Positions 1 through 11,111 of a stretch of DNA of 64,000 nt are shown here, one piece after another; position 1 is the stretch's first letter; every line of letters begins with the position of its first letter. The notes beneath the pieces are model-generated. The model saw only the letters and a program-made list of their open reading frames with translations, did not search any database and was not told the origin of the DNA. Source of the DNA: Planctomycetes bacterium UBA2386. Its GTDB lineage: Bacteria > Planctomycetota > UBA1135 > UBA2386. The DNA lies in contig DDSQ01000175.1 of assembly GCA_002343845.1 (NCBI GenBank), positions 1 to 64,000 on the forward strand. The letters are read 5' to 3'. The position numbers and the translations under genes were made by a program.

Positions 1-2541
<2,541 letters not shown>

Positions 2542-2671
2542 GGCGCATCCGCGGCCGCGGGCGGCGGCTCGGCGCTGGCCAAAGCCCGACGAGCGCTCCA
2601 CAATCCTCCGCCCCGCGCCCCGTAGCAGGGGCCGGCGCTTCCACGGTTCTTCCCGGGCGCCGCCAACGACC

Positions 2672-3406
2672 ATGAGTTCGATTCCGGAACCCACCGCCCC
2701 CACCGTCTCCACCACGGCCAGCGCCGGGCGCCCGCCGGAGAGCGTGATCATCCGGCCGTGGCCGAAGATCGTGTTCCTCTACCCGACGTTCGTCGTCGCC
2801 ACGATCTTCTGGCTGCTCACCTGGCTCGGCATCAGCAGCGAGAACGGCGTGTCGACGCAGGCGATCGGCAACACCTTCATGCTGGTGCTGCTGCTCAACC
2901 TGCTGGTCTTCTCGTTCGACTTCTCGCGCATCAAGTCGATCACGATCGTCGTCTCGGTGATCGCCGTGGTGCTGCTGGTGCTGTGGCTGAACACCAAGAT
3001 CGAACTGGTCGGCTACCTCGGGCGCGTGTTCGGCGGCATCGACATCCGCGTCAACGCCCACTTCTTCGGTTTCCTGTCCGCCGGGCTCGGGTTCCTGCTG
3101 CTGGTCGTCTTCGTCAACAGCCGCTTCCACTACTACGAAGTCAACGCGCGCGAGATCCTGCACCACCACGGCTACCTCGGCGACGTGCAGCGCTGGTCGA
3201 CCGAAGGGCTCGAGATGAACAAGGAGATCTACGACGTCGTCGAGTTCCTGCTGCTGCGCAGCGGGCGTCTGATCTTCCAGCCGGCGACCACCAAGAAGGC
3301 GATCGTGCTCGACAACGTCGCCAACGTGAACCGCATCGAGAAGCAGGTGAACGACCTGCTCAGCGTCGTCGCCGTGCGCCTCAACCAGCAGCCGGGTCCG
3401 GGGTAG
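2672..3406 (+). CDS. Polytopic membrane protein of unknown function
   Basis: 244 residues; I do not recognise the family. Four hydrophobic helices are visible at about residues 33-52, 66-81, 90-107 and 126-145. They follow a Ser/Thr/Pro-rich N-terminus and precede a soluble C-terminal part of about 95 residues with several histidines (ILHHHGYL). The ATG at 2672 was chosen because it is the first start giving a normal cytosolic N-terminus; the open frame upstream is out-of-frame gcvP and spacer. The next gene starts 7 bp downstream on the same strand, so the two are probably co-transcribed. A role linked to the sugar-nucleotide genes that follow is only a guess from position. Confidence 0.75.
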   Translation: MSSIPEPTAPTVSTTASAGRPPESVIIRPWPKIVFLYPTFVVATIFWLLTWLGISSENGVSTQAIGNTFMLVLLLNLLVFSFDFSRIKSITIVVSVIAVVLLVLWLNTKIELVGYLGRVFGGIDIRVNAHFFGFLSAGLGFLLLVVFVNSRFHYYEVNAREILHHHGYLGDVQRWSTEGLEMNKEIYDVVEFLLLRSGRLIFQPATTKKAIVLDNVANVNRIEKQVNDLLSVVAVRLNQQPGPG

Positions 3407-3413
3407 GCGACGC

Positions 3414-5594
3414 TTGACGGTGCTCCTCGCAGTCGGCGACTGCTTCTCGGCGTTCCTGCTGGTCCCGGTCGTGCGCGAACTGCGGGCGCGCGGCGCGCCG
3501 CTGCGGCTGGTCTTCGCCGCCTCGGCGCACGAGGTGCCCGGGCTGCGCGAGTTGCTCGGCGATGGCGACGCGGCCCATGCGCATCCCGCGCACGCCGAGC
3601 CAGCGGACTTCGCTCGCCTCACGGAGTTCCTCGTCGGGCAACTGCCGCAGCGTCCGGGAGTCGTGGTCGTGTGTGGCCTCGCCCTGGCGACGCCGCTCGT
3701 CGCCGACGCGGCACGCGCCGCGGGACATCGTGTGGTCATGCTCGACAGCGGCGGGCGGCCGTTCCCGGGCTCGCGACGTCCGGACCAAGTCGTGATCGAG
3801 TCGCTCGCCGCGGAGCACTGCGTCGCCGGTGCCGACGAAGCGCGCGCGCTGCTGCGGGCCGGCATCGCGCACGACGCGGTGCACGTGGTTGGCGATCTCG
3901 TCGCCGAGGCGCTGGCGAGCAACGCGTCGACGGCGGCCGCCGGCGATGGACTGTGGCTCGGCCTCGAACATGTGGACGAGGTCTCGCCGGCCGAGACCGG
4001 CGCGCTGCGTGCCGCCGTTGCCGCGGCGGGTCTTCCGGCCCGTGTCGCCGCCGATGTCCTCGATGTCGGCATCGAAGTCGTCGGCCGCGGCGCGCAGGCC
4101 GAACTGGGCGCCGCCCTTCGCGCCCGCGCGATCGTCACCGACAGCGTCGGCCACCAGCGCCTGGCCGCGGCGATGGGCACTCCCTGCGTCGTGCTGCCGC
4201 ATCGCGAACTGTGGCCGCCCGCCGTCGCCACTGGACTCGTGCGTCAGCCCGATCCCGGCCACGCCGCACTCGCGGCGGCCGTGCAGTGGGCCGTGGCGCA
4301 GCCGGGCGGCGCAGTTGCCGCCGCAACGGGCGCCGCTGCGCGCATCGCCGACGTGCTGCTGGCGCCAGCGCCGCCCCGGCCGGTCTCGCTGCCGAGCGAT
4401 GCGGACGCCAGCGGCCGGACGTTCGGCGCCGAGGAAGCCGCCCTGGTCGCGCTCGTCCTGCAGCGTGGCACGCTGAACAGCACGCGCGGCACGTTCGTCA
4501 CGGCGTTCGAGCAGCGGTTCGCGAAGTGGCTCGGCAGCAAGCACGCGATCGCCTGCGCGTCGGGCAGCGCGGCGGTGCACTGCGCGATCGCAGCCCTGCG
4601 CCTGCAGCCCGGCGACGAGGTGATCACCACCCCGATCACCGACATGGGTGCCATCACACCGATCCTGTACGAAGGGGCGGTGCCGGTGTTCGCCGACGTC
4701 GAGCCGCGCACCCTGAACGTGACGCGAGCCACGATCGAACGTGCGCTCACGCCCCGCACGCGCGCGATCGTCGTCACCCACCTGTTCGGCTCGCCGTGCG
4801 CGATGGACCCGATCCTCGCCCTCGCGGCCGAACGCGGCATCCCGGTGATCGAGGATGCGGCGCAGGCGTTCGGCGCCACCCACGGCGGCCGCAAGGTCGG
4901 TGTGCTCGGCACGCTCGGCACGTTCTCTCTGCAACAGGGCAAGCACATCACCAGCGGCGAGGGCGGCATCGTCGTCACCGACGACCCGGAGCTCGCGCGG
5001 CGCGTGTTCCTGTTCGTGAACAAGGCCTGGGGCTACGGCGATCCGAAGCCCGACCATTACTTCCCCGCGCTCAACTACCGGCTCACGGAACTGCAGGGTG
5101 CGGTGTTGTGCGCGCAGTTGTCGAAGCTCGACGACGTGGTGCAGGCGCGGCGTGACGTTGCCGCAGCGCTGCGCACGGCGCTCGCCGCGGTGCCCGGGCT
5201 CACGCTGCCCGGCGACCCGCCGCACGGCACGCACTCGTGGTGGAAGTTCGCGTTCCAGGTGGATCCCGCGGTCGTGCCGGGCGGGGCGATCGCGCTCGGG
5301 AAGCGCATGCAGCAGGCCGGGATCGCGTGCGTGCCGCGCTACATCCAGAAGCCCGCGTTCGAGTGCGAGTTGTTCGCCGACTGGAAGCGCTCGCCGGTGA
5401 CCTGGCTGCCGCTGCAGCAGAACCCGCGGCGCGAGCAGCCGCAGCCGCTGTTCCGGCGTGCGGACTTCCCCGGGGCCGTGCAGGCCCTCGAGCACGTCAT
5501 CGTGCTGCCGATCAACGAGCGCTACCAGGCCGTGCACGTCGGCCACGTTGCCGCGCGCATCGCCGCCGCCGTCGAGGAACTGCGCCGTGGCTGA
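3414..5594 (+). CDS. Fusion: degenerate UDP-GlcNAc 2-epimerase-like domain + DegT/DnrJ/EryC1/StrS aminotransferase (WbpE-like)
   Basis: 726 residues. Residues about 345-726 are a fold-type I sugar-nucleotide aminotransferase. They contain GTFSLQQGKHITSGEGG with the PLP lysine at about K510, and EDAAQAFGA. WbpE-type enzymes transaminate UDP-3-keto sugars. Residues 1-320 resemble a non-hydrolysing UDP-GlcNAc 2-epimerase (WecB/WbpI) in overall layout, with VGDLVAEAL and VTDSVGHQRLAAAMGTPCV like the C-terminal LTDSGGxQEE region. However, the acidic residues that E. coli WecB uses (GDT, EAGLRT, PEExNR) are not conserved, so this half is probably inactive. TTG at 3414 or GTG at 3420 could start it. 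The downstream dehydrogenase overlaps its 3' end by 8 bp. Activity as an aminotransferase is likely; the exact substrate is inferred. Confidence 0.85.
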   Translation: MTVLLAVGDCFSAFLLVPVVRELRARGAPLRLVFAASAHEVPGLRELLGDGDAAHAHPAHAEPADFARLTEFLVGQLPQRPGVVVVCGLALATPLVADAARAAGHRVVMLDSGGRPFPGSRRPDQVVIESLAAEHCVAGADEARALLRAGIAHDAVHVVGDLVAEALASNASTAAAGDGLWLGLEHVDEVSPAETGALRAAVAAAGLPARVAADVLDVGIEVVGRGAQAELGAALRARAIVTDSVGHQRLAAAMGTPCVVLPHRELWPPAVATGLVRQPDPGHAALAAAVQWAVAQPGGAVAAATGAAARIADVLLAPAPPRPVSLPSDADASGRTFGAEEAALVALVLQRGTLNSTRGTFVTAFEQRFAKWLGSKHAIACASGSAAVHCAIAALRLQPGDEVITTPITDMGAITPILYEGAVPVFADVEPRTLNVTRATIERALTPRTRAIVVTHLFGSPCAMDPILALAAERGIPVIEDAAQAFGATHGGRKVGVLGTLGTFSLQQGKHITSGEGGIVVTDDPELARRVFLFVNKAWGYGDPKPDHYFPALNYRLTELQGAVLCAQLSKLDDVVQARRDVAAALRTALAAVPGLTLPGDPPHGTHSWWKFAFQVDPAVVPGGAIALGKRMQQAGIACVPRYIQKPAFECELFADWKRSPVTWLPLQQNPRREQPQPLFRRADFPGAVQALEHVIVLPINERYQAVHVGHVAARIAAAVEELRRG

Positions 5595-6588
5595 GCCGAT
5601 CGACGTGCTGCTGGTCGGTGCGGGGGCGATCGCCGGGGCCTACGTGCAGGCGCTGGCGTCCGTGCCGGCACTGCGGCTGTGTGCCGTCGTCGATCCCCGG
5701 CCACCTGCGGCCGGACCGTGCGCGTCGTTGCCAACGTTCCCGGACCTCGCCACGTGGGAGCGCCGCGGGCCGTCGGCCGCGGCCGCGTTGGTGCTGGCAC
5801 CGCCGGTGCATCACGAAGCGCTCACGACGGCGCTGCTGGCGCGCGGCCTGCACGTGCTGTGCGAGAAGCCGCTGGCGATCGACGTCGGTGGCGCGCAGCG
5901 GATGCTGGCCGCGGCGAAGGCCGCCGGCCGGCGGCTGATGATGGGGAGCAAGTTCCGCTACACGCCGGACGTCGCCAAGGCCCGCGAACTGCTCGACGCC
6001 GGCCGCTGCGGCGACATCGTGATGTACGAGAACGTGTTCTGCTCGCCGGTCGACATGAGCAAGCGTTGGAACGCCGTGCCCACGATCAGCGGCGGCGGCG
6101 TGCTGATCGACAACGGCTGCCACAGCGTCGACCTCGCGCGCTTCCTGCTCGGTCCGATCGCGCGTGTGCAGGCGCAGTTCGGCCGGCGCGCGCAGGCGAT
6201 CGAGGTCGAGGACACCGCCCGCATCCTGTTCACCAGCGTCTCGGGCGCGCTCGGCTCGATCGACCTGTCGTGGAGCGTGCACAAGGAGACCGATGCCTAC
6301 GTGCGCATCCACGGCACGCGCGGCACGCTCGAGATCGGTTGGCGCAGCTCGCGGTGGAAGACGACCGGTGGGGAATGGCAGGTCTTCGGCTGCGGCTACG
6401 ACAAGGTCGCGGCGTTCCGCGGCCAACTGCTCGACTTCGCCGCCTGCGTGCGCGGCGAACGGCGCCCGGTCATCGACGACGACGACGCGCTCGCGTCCGT
6501 CGTCGTCGTCGACTGCGCCTACCGATCCGCCGCGTCCGAGCGCTGGATCGCCGTGCCGACGGCCAACACGGAGACCCACCGGTCATGA
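5587..6588 (+). CDS. Gfo/Idh/MocA-family NAD-dependent sugar-nucleotide oxidoreductase (WbpB/WlbA-like)
   Basis: 333 residues. The N-terminal Rossmann fold has VGAGAIAGAY at about residues 9-18. The family signature EKPLAID lies near residue 95, and DNGCHSVDLARFLLG supplies the conserved His region of the active site. In WbpB/WlbA pathways this enzyme oxidises C3 of a UDP-GlcNAc-uronic acid, making the 3-keto substrate for the aminotransferase encoded just upstream. Start GTG 5587 overlaps the preceding gene by 8 bp, and its own stop overlaps the next ATG (ATGA), so the three genes look translationally coupled. The family is certain; the substrate is inferred from neighbours. Confidence 0.88.
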   Translation: MAEPIDVLLVGAGAIAGAYVQALASVPALRLCAVVDPRPPAAGPCASLPTFPDLATWERRGPSAAAALVLAPPVHHEALTTALLARGLHVLCEKPLAIDVGGAQRMLAAAKAAGRRLMMGSKFRYTPDVAKARELLDAGRCGDIVMYENVFCSPVDMSKRWNAVPTISGGGVLIDNGCHSVDLARFLLGPIARVQAQFGRRAQAIEVEDTARILFTSVSGALGSIDLSWSVHKETDAYVRIHGTRGTLEIGWRSSRWKTTGGEWQVFGCGYDKVAAFRGQLLDFAACVRGERRPVIDDDDALASVVVVDCAYRSAASERWIAVPTANTETHRS

Positions 6589-7190
6589 CCCCACGACCCG
6601 TGCGCGTCCATCCGACGGCGATCCTCGAAGACGGCGTCGTGCTCGGCCCCGGCACCGCGGTCTGGGACGGCGCGCACGTTCGCGCGCGCGCGCGGATCGG
6701 CGCCGACTGCATCGTCGGCGAGAAGACCTACGTCGCCTACGACGTCGCGATCGGCGACCGCTGCAAGCTGAACGCCTGCGTCTATGTCTGCGCCGGAGTG
6801 ACGATCGGCAACGGCGTGATGATCGCCGCCCACGTCGTGTTCACGAACGACCTGCTGCCGCGCGCGACCGACCCCGAGCTGCGTTCGTTGCTGACGAGCG
6901 AACCGACGGCCGCGACGCTGCGCACGCGCGTGCACGACGGCGCCACCATCGGCGCCAACGCGACGATCGGTCCGGGGCTCGAGCTCGGCGCCTTCTGCAT
7001 GATCGGCATGGGCAGCGTCGTCACCGACGACGTGCCGCCGCACGCGCTGGTGATCGGCAACCCGGCGCGCCTCGCCGGGCTCGTCTGCCGCTGCGGCCAG
7101 GTCGTGGCGCGCGCTACGGCCGGCGTCGTGCCGGCCGGCGACCATCACTGCGGCTGCGGCCGCAGCGTTCGCTGGCCCTGCCCCGCCTGA
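6585..7190 (+). CDS. Left-handed beta-helix N-acetyltransferase (WbpD/WlbB-like)
   Basis: 201 residues built of hexapeptide repeats ([LIV]-G-x4), for example GTAVWDGAHV, IGADCIVGEKTYV, ATIGANATIGPGLELG and GSVVTDDVPPHALVIGNPAR, typical of acetyl-CoA-dependent sugar N-acetyltransferases. It would acetylate the 3-amino group made by the neighbouring aminotransferase. After the helix comes a Cys-rich tail (LVCRCGQ ... HHCGCGRSVRWPCPA) that resembles a small zinc-binding ribbon. Start ATG 6585 overlaps the upstream stop. Its stop codon directly abuts the stop of the convergent gene, forming TGATCA at 7188-7193. Confidence 0.88.
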   Translation: MTPRPVRVHPTAILEDGVVLGPGTAVWDGAHVRARARIGADCIVGEKTYVAYDVAIGDRCKLNACVYVCAGVTIGNGVMIAAHVVFTNDLLPRATDPELRSLLTSEPTAATLRTRVHDGATIGANATIGPGLELGAFCMIGMGSVVTDDVPPHALVIGNPARLAGLVCRCGQVVARATAGVVPAGDHHCGCGRSVRWPCPA

Positions 7191-9479
7191 TCACTGCGCG
7201 TACCAGTACGGGATGTTGTAGTTCCACTTGTTCCAGCGGTTCATCGCCGAGAGTGGCCCGCGCAGTTGGTTGCCGTAGTTGAGCGCCTGCGTGCGCACGG
7301 CGTTGTCGGTCGTCATGCTCGCGAGGTGGTAGAGCCCCCCGATCAAGAACGTATGGGCGCCGCCGAGCGGCGCGTCGCCGAGATGCGGGCCGACCGGGAG
7401 CCCATCCCAGTGGTTCGCGGGCACCTGGGCGCCGTTGTGCGTCGCCGGCACGTAGTAGCGCAGACCCTGCGCCACCAGCCCGAACTGCGGCGAGTTGACG
7501 TTGGTCACCCACGAGTAGGCGACCGTCGTCGCCACGTCCTCGGCGATGTCGAGCAGGATCGGCTGGCCGAACGCGCGGTAGGCGCCGAGGAACCCGTAGA
7601 GCACGGCACCATGCTGCCAGGGCATGAAGAACTCGTGGTTCAGCGGGTACTGCGTGTTCGGGTAGTTCTGCTGCCAGGTCATCGCCCGGCTCGCATGGTT
7701 CTTCTTGCGCTGCACCTCGATGATCTCGTTGACGCGTCGCATCGCGTACTGCTTCAGCGACTCGTCGCGCGTCGCCTGGTAGCACTGCGCGAAGCCCTGC
7801 ATGCACCAACCCTCGGCGCGCACCGGCTGGATACCGGCGGTGAAGTAGTAGGTCATGCGCATCAGGCCCTTCAGGCTCTGGCCGAGTTGGCGCAGTTCTT
7901 CCTTGGCCCACGCGTCGCCGCTGACGGTCCAGTAGTCGAACAGCAGGTCGGTGCTCCAGTGCTCGTGGTCGAACGGCTCCCAGCCGTGCGCGAACGGCTG
8001 GCCCTGGCTCAGCGTCCGGTACTGCGGCCACGGATCCGCGTCGCGAATCGCGCGGCGGCCCAACGACTCGCCGGGCACGGCGAGGAACGGCGTGCCGCCC
8101 CACAGGCAGAGTTGCTGCTCGGCGCCGACCTGCAGGTTCCAGAGGTGGTACGGCCGCATCGCCTGCGCCCACGCCATCTGCTCGAGTTTCTGCAGCAGCA
8201 CATGGCACCCGCCCTGGATCGCATGCGCCAGTTCCGGGCTCAGCGCATGGTTGCGCGGGGTGCCGGTGGTCGCGGTCGCCAGCGCGTCGCCGCGCCCGCC
8301 CCACGTGCCGAACCAGTTGTAGCCCGCCCACGAGTCGTACTCGCTGCGCGCACGGGCCGCCGAGTCGCTGGGCCCGGCGATCGGACCGCCGAGCAGGCCC
8401 GCGGCCTCCGTCTGCTGCCAGGCGAGCTGCGAGGCGAGCGCGTAGAGCGGCTTCTGCATCATCGCATTGGCGTTCGTCACCCAGCGTGCCGCCTCGTCCG
8501 GCGAAGCACCCGCGGGCTGCATGCGCAGCAGGAACCGGTAGCGGCGCGTCTGCGCGTCGCTCAGGTAGGTGTCCGTCATCACGCGGTAGCCGCCGAAGCC
8601 GTCGCTCAGCGACTCGAAGGCGCCGATGCCCTCCGTCGAGGCGCGGTACGGCAGGATGCCGCTGGCACCCTTGGCCATGAACGTCGCCCGCCGCACGTCG
8701 ACGGTGCCGAGCGCGCGCAGGTTCGGGTCGGTGTTGCCCGCCGGGATCGCGTCGGCGCCGAGGTAGTCGTTGCCGAGGATCCAGTCGACGATCACGAACG
8801 GCATGTCGCGGTACTCGGTCACGTAGAACGTCGACGTCAGGTAGTCGCGGCCGATGCCGGTCTGGCCGGGCACGACCGTGTGGTAGGTGCGATACCGCCG
8901 CGTCTCCACGAGCGGCGTCGACTGCAGCACGGTGCCCGCACCGCTGGCGATGCCGCGGTAGGCGACGTTGTTGGTGTCGCGCACCTCCGCCCCGAACTGC
9001 AGGCCGCTCCACAGCTGCGCGACCCAGTTGTTGCGCGTGAAGGCGCCCGTCAGCGACGCCTCGTCGCGGGCGACCACGTAGTCCTTGCGTTGGCCGGCCG
9101 CGAACGTGTCGGTGAACTGCGCTTGCGCGACCTTGACCGTGCCATCGGCCCAGAGTTGCAGCGGCAGCCAGGCGGTCTGCTGGCCGCTGACGACGAGGTT
9201 GCCGAGTTGCGAGACGGGATAGCCGGTCGCCGGGAACGGCACCGAGGCGCAGACGGTTTCCGTGCGCGATGTCGTCGCCTCGTTGACGACCGAGAAATCG
9301 AGCACCACCGACAGCGGATTACCGACGCCGCCAGGGCCGCTCCCGCCGCCACCGGAGCCTGGATCGCCACCACCGCCGCTGCCGCCGACCTCGCCGCCGC
9401 CCGAGCCGCAGGCGGCGCCGAGCGCGAGCAGAGCGATGGCAGGCCAGGAATGGGAACGATGCGAATGAATGCTGGTCAT
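7191..9479 (-). CDS. Secreted lipoprotein with YetA/PcRGLX-like (exo-rhamnogalacturonan lyase-like) architecture
   Basis: 762 residues from ATG 9479, chosen because it gives a clean lipoprotein signal peptide with lipobox LGAAC followed by a Gly-rich linker (about residues 25-55). The next part (VPFPATGYPVSQLGNLVVSG, LPLQLWADGTVKVAQAQF) has the pattern of the RIFT-barrel N-terminal domain of YetA/PcRGLX proteins. The remainder is Trp/Tyr/His-rich, as in alpha/alpha-barrel polysaccharide lyases. A role in breaking down a plant or algal polysaccharide outside the cytoplasm is therefore likely but not proven. An upstream in-frame start 36 bp earlier exists but would spoil the signal peptide. It could also be another carbohydrate-active family. 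Confidence 0.6.
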   Translation of the reverse strand: MTSIHSHRSHSWPAIALLALGAACGSGGGEVGGSGGGGDPGSGGGGSGPGGVGNPLSVVLDFSVVNEATTSRTETVCASVPFPATGYPVSQLGNLVVSGQQTAWLPLQLWADGTVKVAQAQFTDTFAAGQRKDYVVARDEASLTGAFTRNNWVAQLWSGLQFGAEVRDTNNVAYRGIASGAGTVLQSTPLVETRRYRTYHTVVPGQTGIGRDYLTSTFYVTEYRDMPFVIVDWILGNDYLGADAIPAGNTDPNLRALGTVDVRRATFMAKGASGILPYRASTEGIGAFESLSDGFGGYRVMTDTYLSDAQTRRYRFLLRMQPAGASPDEAARWVTNANAMMQKPLYALASQLAWQQTEAAGLLGGPIAGPSDSAARARSEYDSWAGYNWFGTWGGRGDALATATTGTPRNHALSPELAHAIQGGCHVLLQKLEQMAWAQAMRPYHLWNLQVGAEQQLCLWGGTPFLAVPGESLGRRAIRDADPWPQYRTLSQGQPFAHGWEPFDHEHWSTDLLFDYWTVSGDAWAKEELRQLGQSLKGLMRMTYYFTAGIQPVRAEGWCMQGFAQCYQATRDESLKQYAMRRVNEIIEVQRKKNHASRAMTWQQNYPNTQYPLNHEFFMPWQHGAVLYGFLGAYRAFGQPILLDIAEDVATTVAYSWVTNVNSPQFGLVAQGLRYYVPATHNGAQVPANHWDGLPVGPHLGDAPLGGAHTFLIGGLYHLASMTTDNAVRTQALNYGNQLRGPLSAMNRWNKWNYNIPYWYAQ

Positions 9480-9584
9480 GGTTGCGGAACCCGGGGGCCG
9501 CGAATCGGCGCCCATGCGACCGTGATCGACCGGCGACGCAGCCGGGCTGGAAGCGCGGACGGCCGTGCCGTCCCGATCCGAGCC

Positions 9585-9612
9585 TTGCCGATCCCCGGAC
9601 TGTCGCTACGTT
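9585..9612 (+). promoter_or_regulatory. Sigma-70-like promoter for tRNA-Leu
   Basis: TTGCCG (9585-9590), a 16-bp spacer, then TACGTT (9607-9612), 12 bp before the mature tRNA 5' end. The same TTGCnn-16/17-TAnnnT layout precedes other transcription units in this window. Confidence 0.45.
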
Positions 9613-9624
9613 GCGCACCCGGCC

Positions 9625-9711
9625 GCGAGAGTGGCGGAACTGGCAGACGCACGGGTTTTAGGTACCCGCGGGCGCAAGCCCTTCAGGGTTCGAGTCCCTG
9701 CTCTCGCACCA
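9625..9711 (+). tRNA. tRNA-Leu (anticodon UAG)
   Basis: Acceptor GCGAGAG (9625-9631) pairs with CTCTCGC (9701-9707), discriminator A 9708, and CCA is encoded at 9709-9711. The anticodon stem CGGGT/ACCCG (9652-9656/9664-9668) encloses loop TTTAGGT with anticodon TAG at 9659-9661. A long variable arm, as in class II leucine tRNAs, and the T-loop GGTTCGAGTCC are present. It reads CUN codons. Confidence 0.97.
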
Positions 9712-9745
9712 CGCTTGCGACGCGCCGTTCCCGAGCGCTGCACGG

Positions 9746-9773
9746 TGGCATCGCTCGCCGCTGCCGCTAGGCT
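9746..9773 (+). promoter_or_regulatory. Weak promoter-like site before the ferredoxin operon
   Basis: TGGCAT (9746-9751), a 16-bp spacer and TAGGCT (9768-9773), about 39 bp before the ferredoxin start. The -10 matches other window promoters, but the -35 is poor. The operon could also be read through from tRNA-Leu. Confidence 0.28.
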
Positions 9774-9812
9774 GGCCGGACTTTCCGTTCGCCGACCTCG
9801 AGCCAAGCCGAA

Positions 9813-10055
9813 ATGACGCACGTCATCGCCCAACCCTGCATCAACGTGAAGGACAAGGCCTGCGTCGACGTGTGCCCAGTGGACTGCATCCACGGCACCG
9901 ACGCCGACCCGCAGCTCTTCATCAATCCGAACGACTGCATCGACTGCACGTTGTGCGTCGACGCGTGTCCGGTGAAGGCGATCTTCGCGGAAGAAGATCT
10001 GCCGGCGGAGTGGAAGAACTTCACGCAGACGAACCGCGATTACTTCGCCAAGTAA
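9813..10055 (+). CDS. fdxA: Seven-iron (3Fe-4S/4Fe-4S) ferredoxin, FdxA type
   Basis: 80 residues, the usual size for FdxA. C9, C17 and C21-P-V-D-C25 in the first half and C42-x2-C45-x2-C48-x3-C52-P in the second give the cysteine set for one 3Fe-4S and one 4Fe-4S cluster. It is a small cytosolic electron carrier. A ThiF/MoeB-type enzyme starts 15 bp downstream and a cysteine desulfurase follows that. The ferredoxin may therefore serve sulfur or cluster chemistry, though this link rests on position only. Confidence 0.93.
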   Translation: MTHVIAQPCINVKDKACVDVCPVDCIHGTDADPQLFINPNDCIDCTLCVDACPVKAIFAEEDLPAEWKNFTQTNRDYFAK

Positions 10056-10070
10056 CCCGGCTGTCCGGGC

Positions 10071-11108
10071 GTGCCTGGCTCCTCTCCCCCGCCCGTGGAT
10101 CGCTACAGCCGCCAGGAACGCGTCGCCGGCTTCGGCGCCGCTGGTCAGGCCCGCCTGCGTGATGCGCAGGTGATGGTGGTCGGCTGCGGCGCGCTCGGCA
10201 CGCACGCTGCCGAAGCGTTGGCGCGGGCCGGAATCGGCGAGCTGCGTCTCGTCGATCGCGACATCGTCGAGTGGAGCAACCTGCAGCGTCAGGTGCTGTT
10301 CACCGAGGCCGATGCCGCAGCCGGAACGCCGAAGGCGATCGCCGCGGCCGCGCGGCTGCACGAGATCAACCGCGACTGCCGGGTACACGCCCACGTCGCC
10401 CAGTGCGGGCCCGCGTTCCTCGCCGGACTGCCCGCGCGCCCCGACGTCGTGCTCGACGGGACCGACAACTTCGCGACCCGGTACCTGCTCAACGACTGGT
10501 GCGCCCAGGCCCGCGTGCCCTGGATCTACGCCGGCGCGGTCGGCGCCGAGGCAGCCGCGATGGTCGTGCGGCCCGGCGGACCGTGCCTGCGTTGCCTCTG
10601 GCCGGACCCGCCCATCGGCAGCGACGTCGGCAACTGCGAGACCGCCGGCATCCTGGCGCCCGCGATCGCGATGGTCGCGGCGTTCCAGGTCGCGGAGACG
10701 CTGAAGCTGCTGGTGGATCCCGCCGCGGTCACCACCGGCGTGTTCACTGCCGACGTCTGGCGCGGCAGCTACGCCGTGCTGCCGATGCGCGGCGCCGCCG
10801 ATCCGGCGTGCGCCACCTGCGGCCTCCGGCAGTTCCCGGCCCTCGCGGAAGCGCCGGCCGCGTCGGTGGCTCTGTGCGGCCGCGATGCGGTGCAGGTCGA
10901 TCCCGGCCCTCGCACCACCGTCGATCTCGGCGAGCTTGCCCAGCGACTGCGTGGACTCGTCGACGACCTGCAGCGCACGGCCCACCTGCTGCGGTTCGTC
11001 GTCGATGGCGTGCGCATCTCGGTGTTCGCCGGCGGTCGGGCGTTGTTGTTCGGCGTGCGCGATCCGCTGCGCGCCCGCGCCCTCTACGACCGTTGGATCG
11101 GAGGCTGA
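10071..11108 (+). CDS. ThiF/MoeB/HesA-family sulfur-carrier adenylyltransferase (E1-like)
   Basis: 345 residues from GTG 10071. The start (YSRQERV) and nucleotide loop VVGCGALGTHAAEALARAG, then LVDRDIVEWSNLQRQ, are diagnostic of E1-like enzymes that adenylate the C-terminal glycine of ThiS/MoaD-like carriers. CLRCLW and CATCG form the two CxxC zinc pairs, and NCETAG holds the candidate catalytic Cys. The last 80 residues (ALCGRDAVQV ... FAGGRALLFG) form the extra C-terminal domain seen in some bacterial ThiF proteins in place of rhodanese. It lies 3 bp before a cysteine desulfurase, so this enzyme probably activates a carrier that the desulfurase then thiolates. No ThiS or MoaD gene is visible nearby. 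Confidence 0.9.
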   Translation: MPGSSPPPVDRYSRQERVAGFGAAGQARLRDAQVMVVGCGALGTHAAEALARAGIGELRLVDRDIVEWSNLQRQVLFTEADAAAGTPKAIAAAARLHEINRDCRVHAHVAQCGPAFLAGLPARPDVVLDGTDNFATRYLLNDWCAQARVPWIYAGAVGAEAAAMVVRPGGPCLRCLWPDPPIGSDVGNCETAGILAPAIAMVAAFQVAETLKLLVDPAAVTTGVFTADVWRGSYAVLPMRGAADPACATCGLRQFPALAEAPAASVALCGRDAVQVDPGPRTTVDLGELAQRLRGLVDDLQRTAHLLRFVVDGVRISVFAGGRALLFGVRDPLRARALYDRWIGG

Positions 11109-11111
11109 GTC

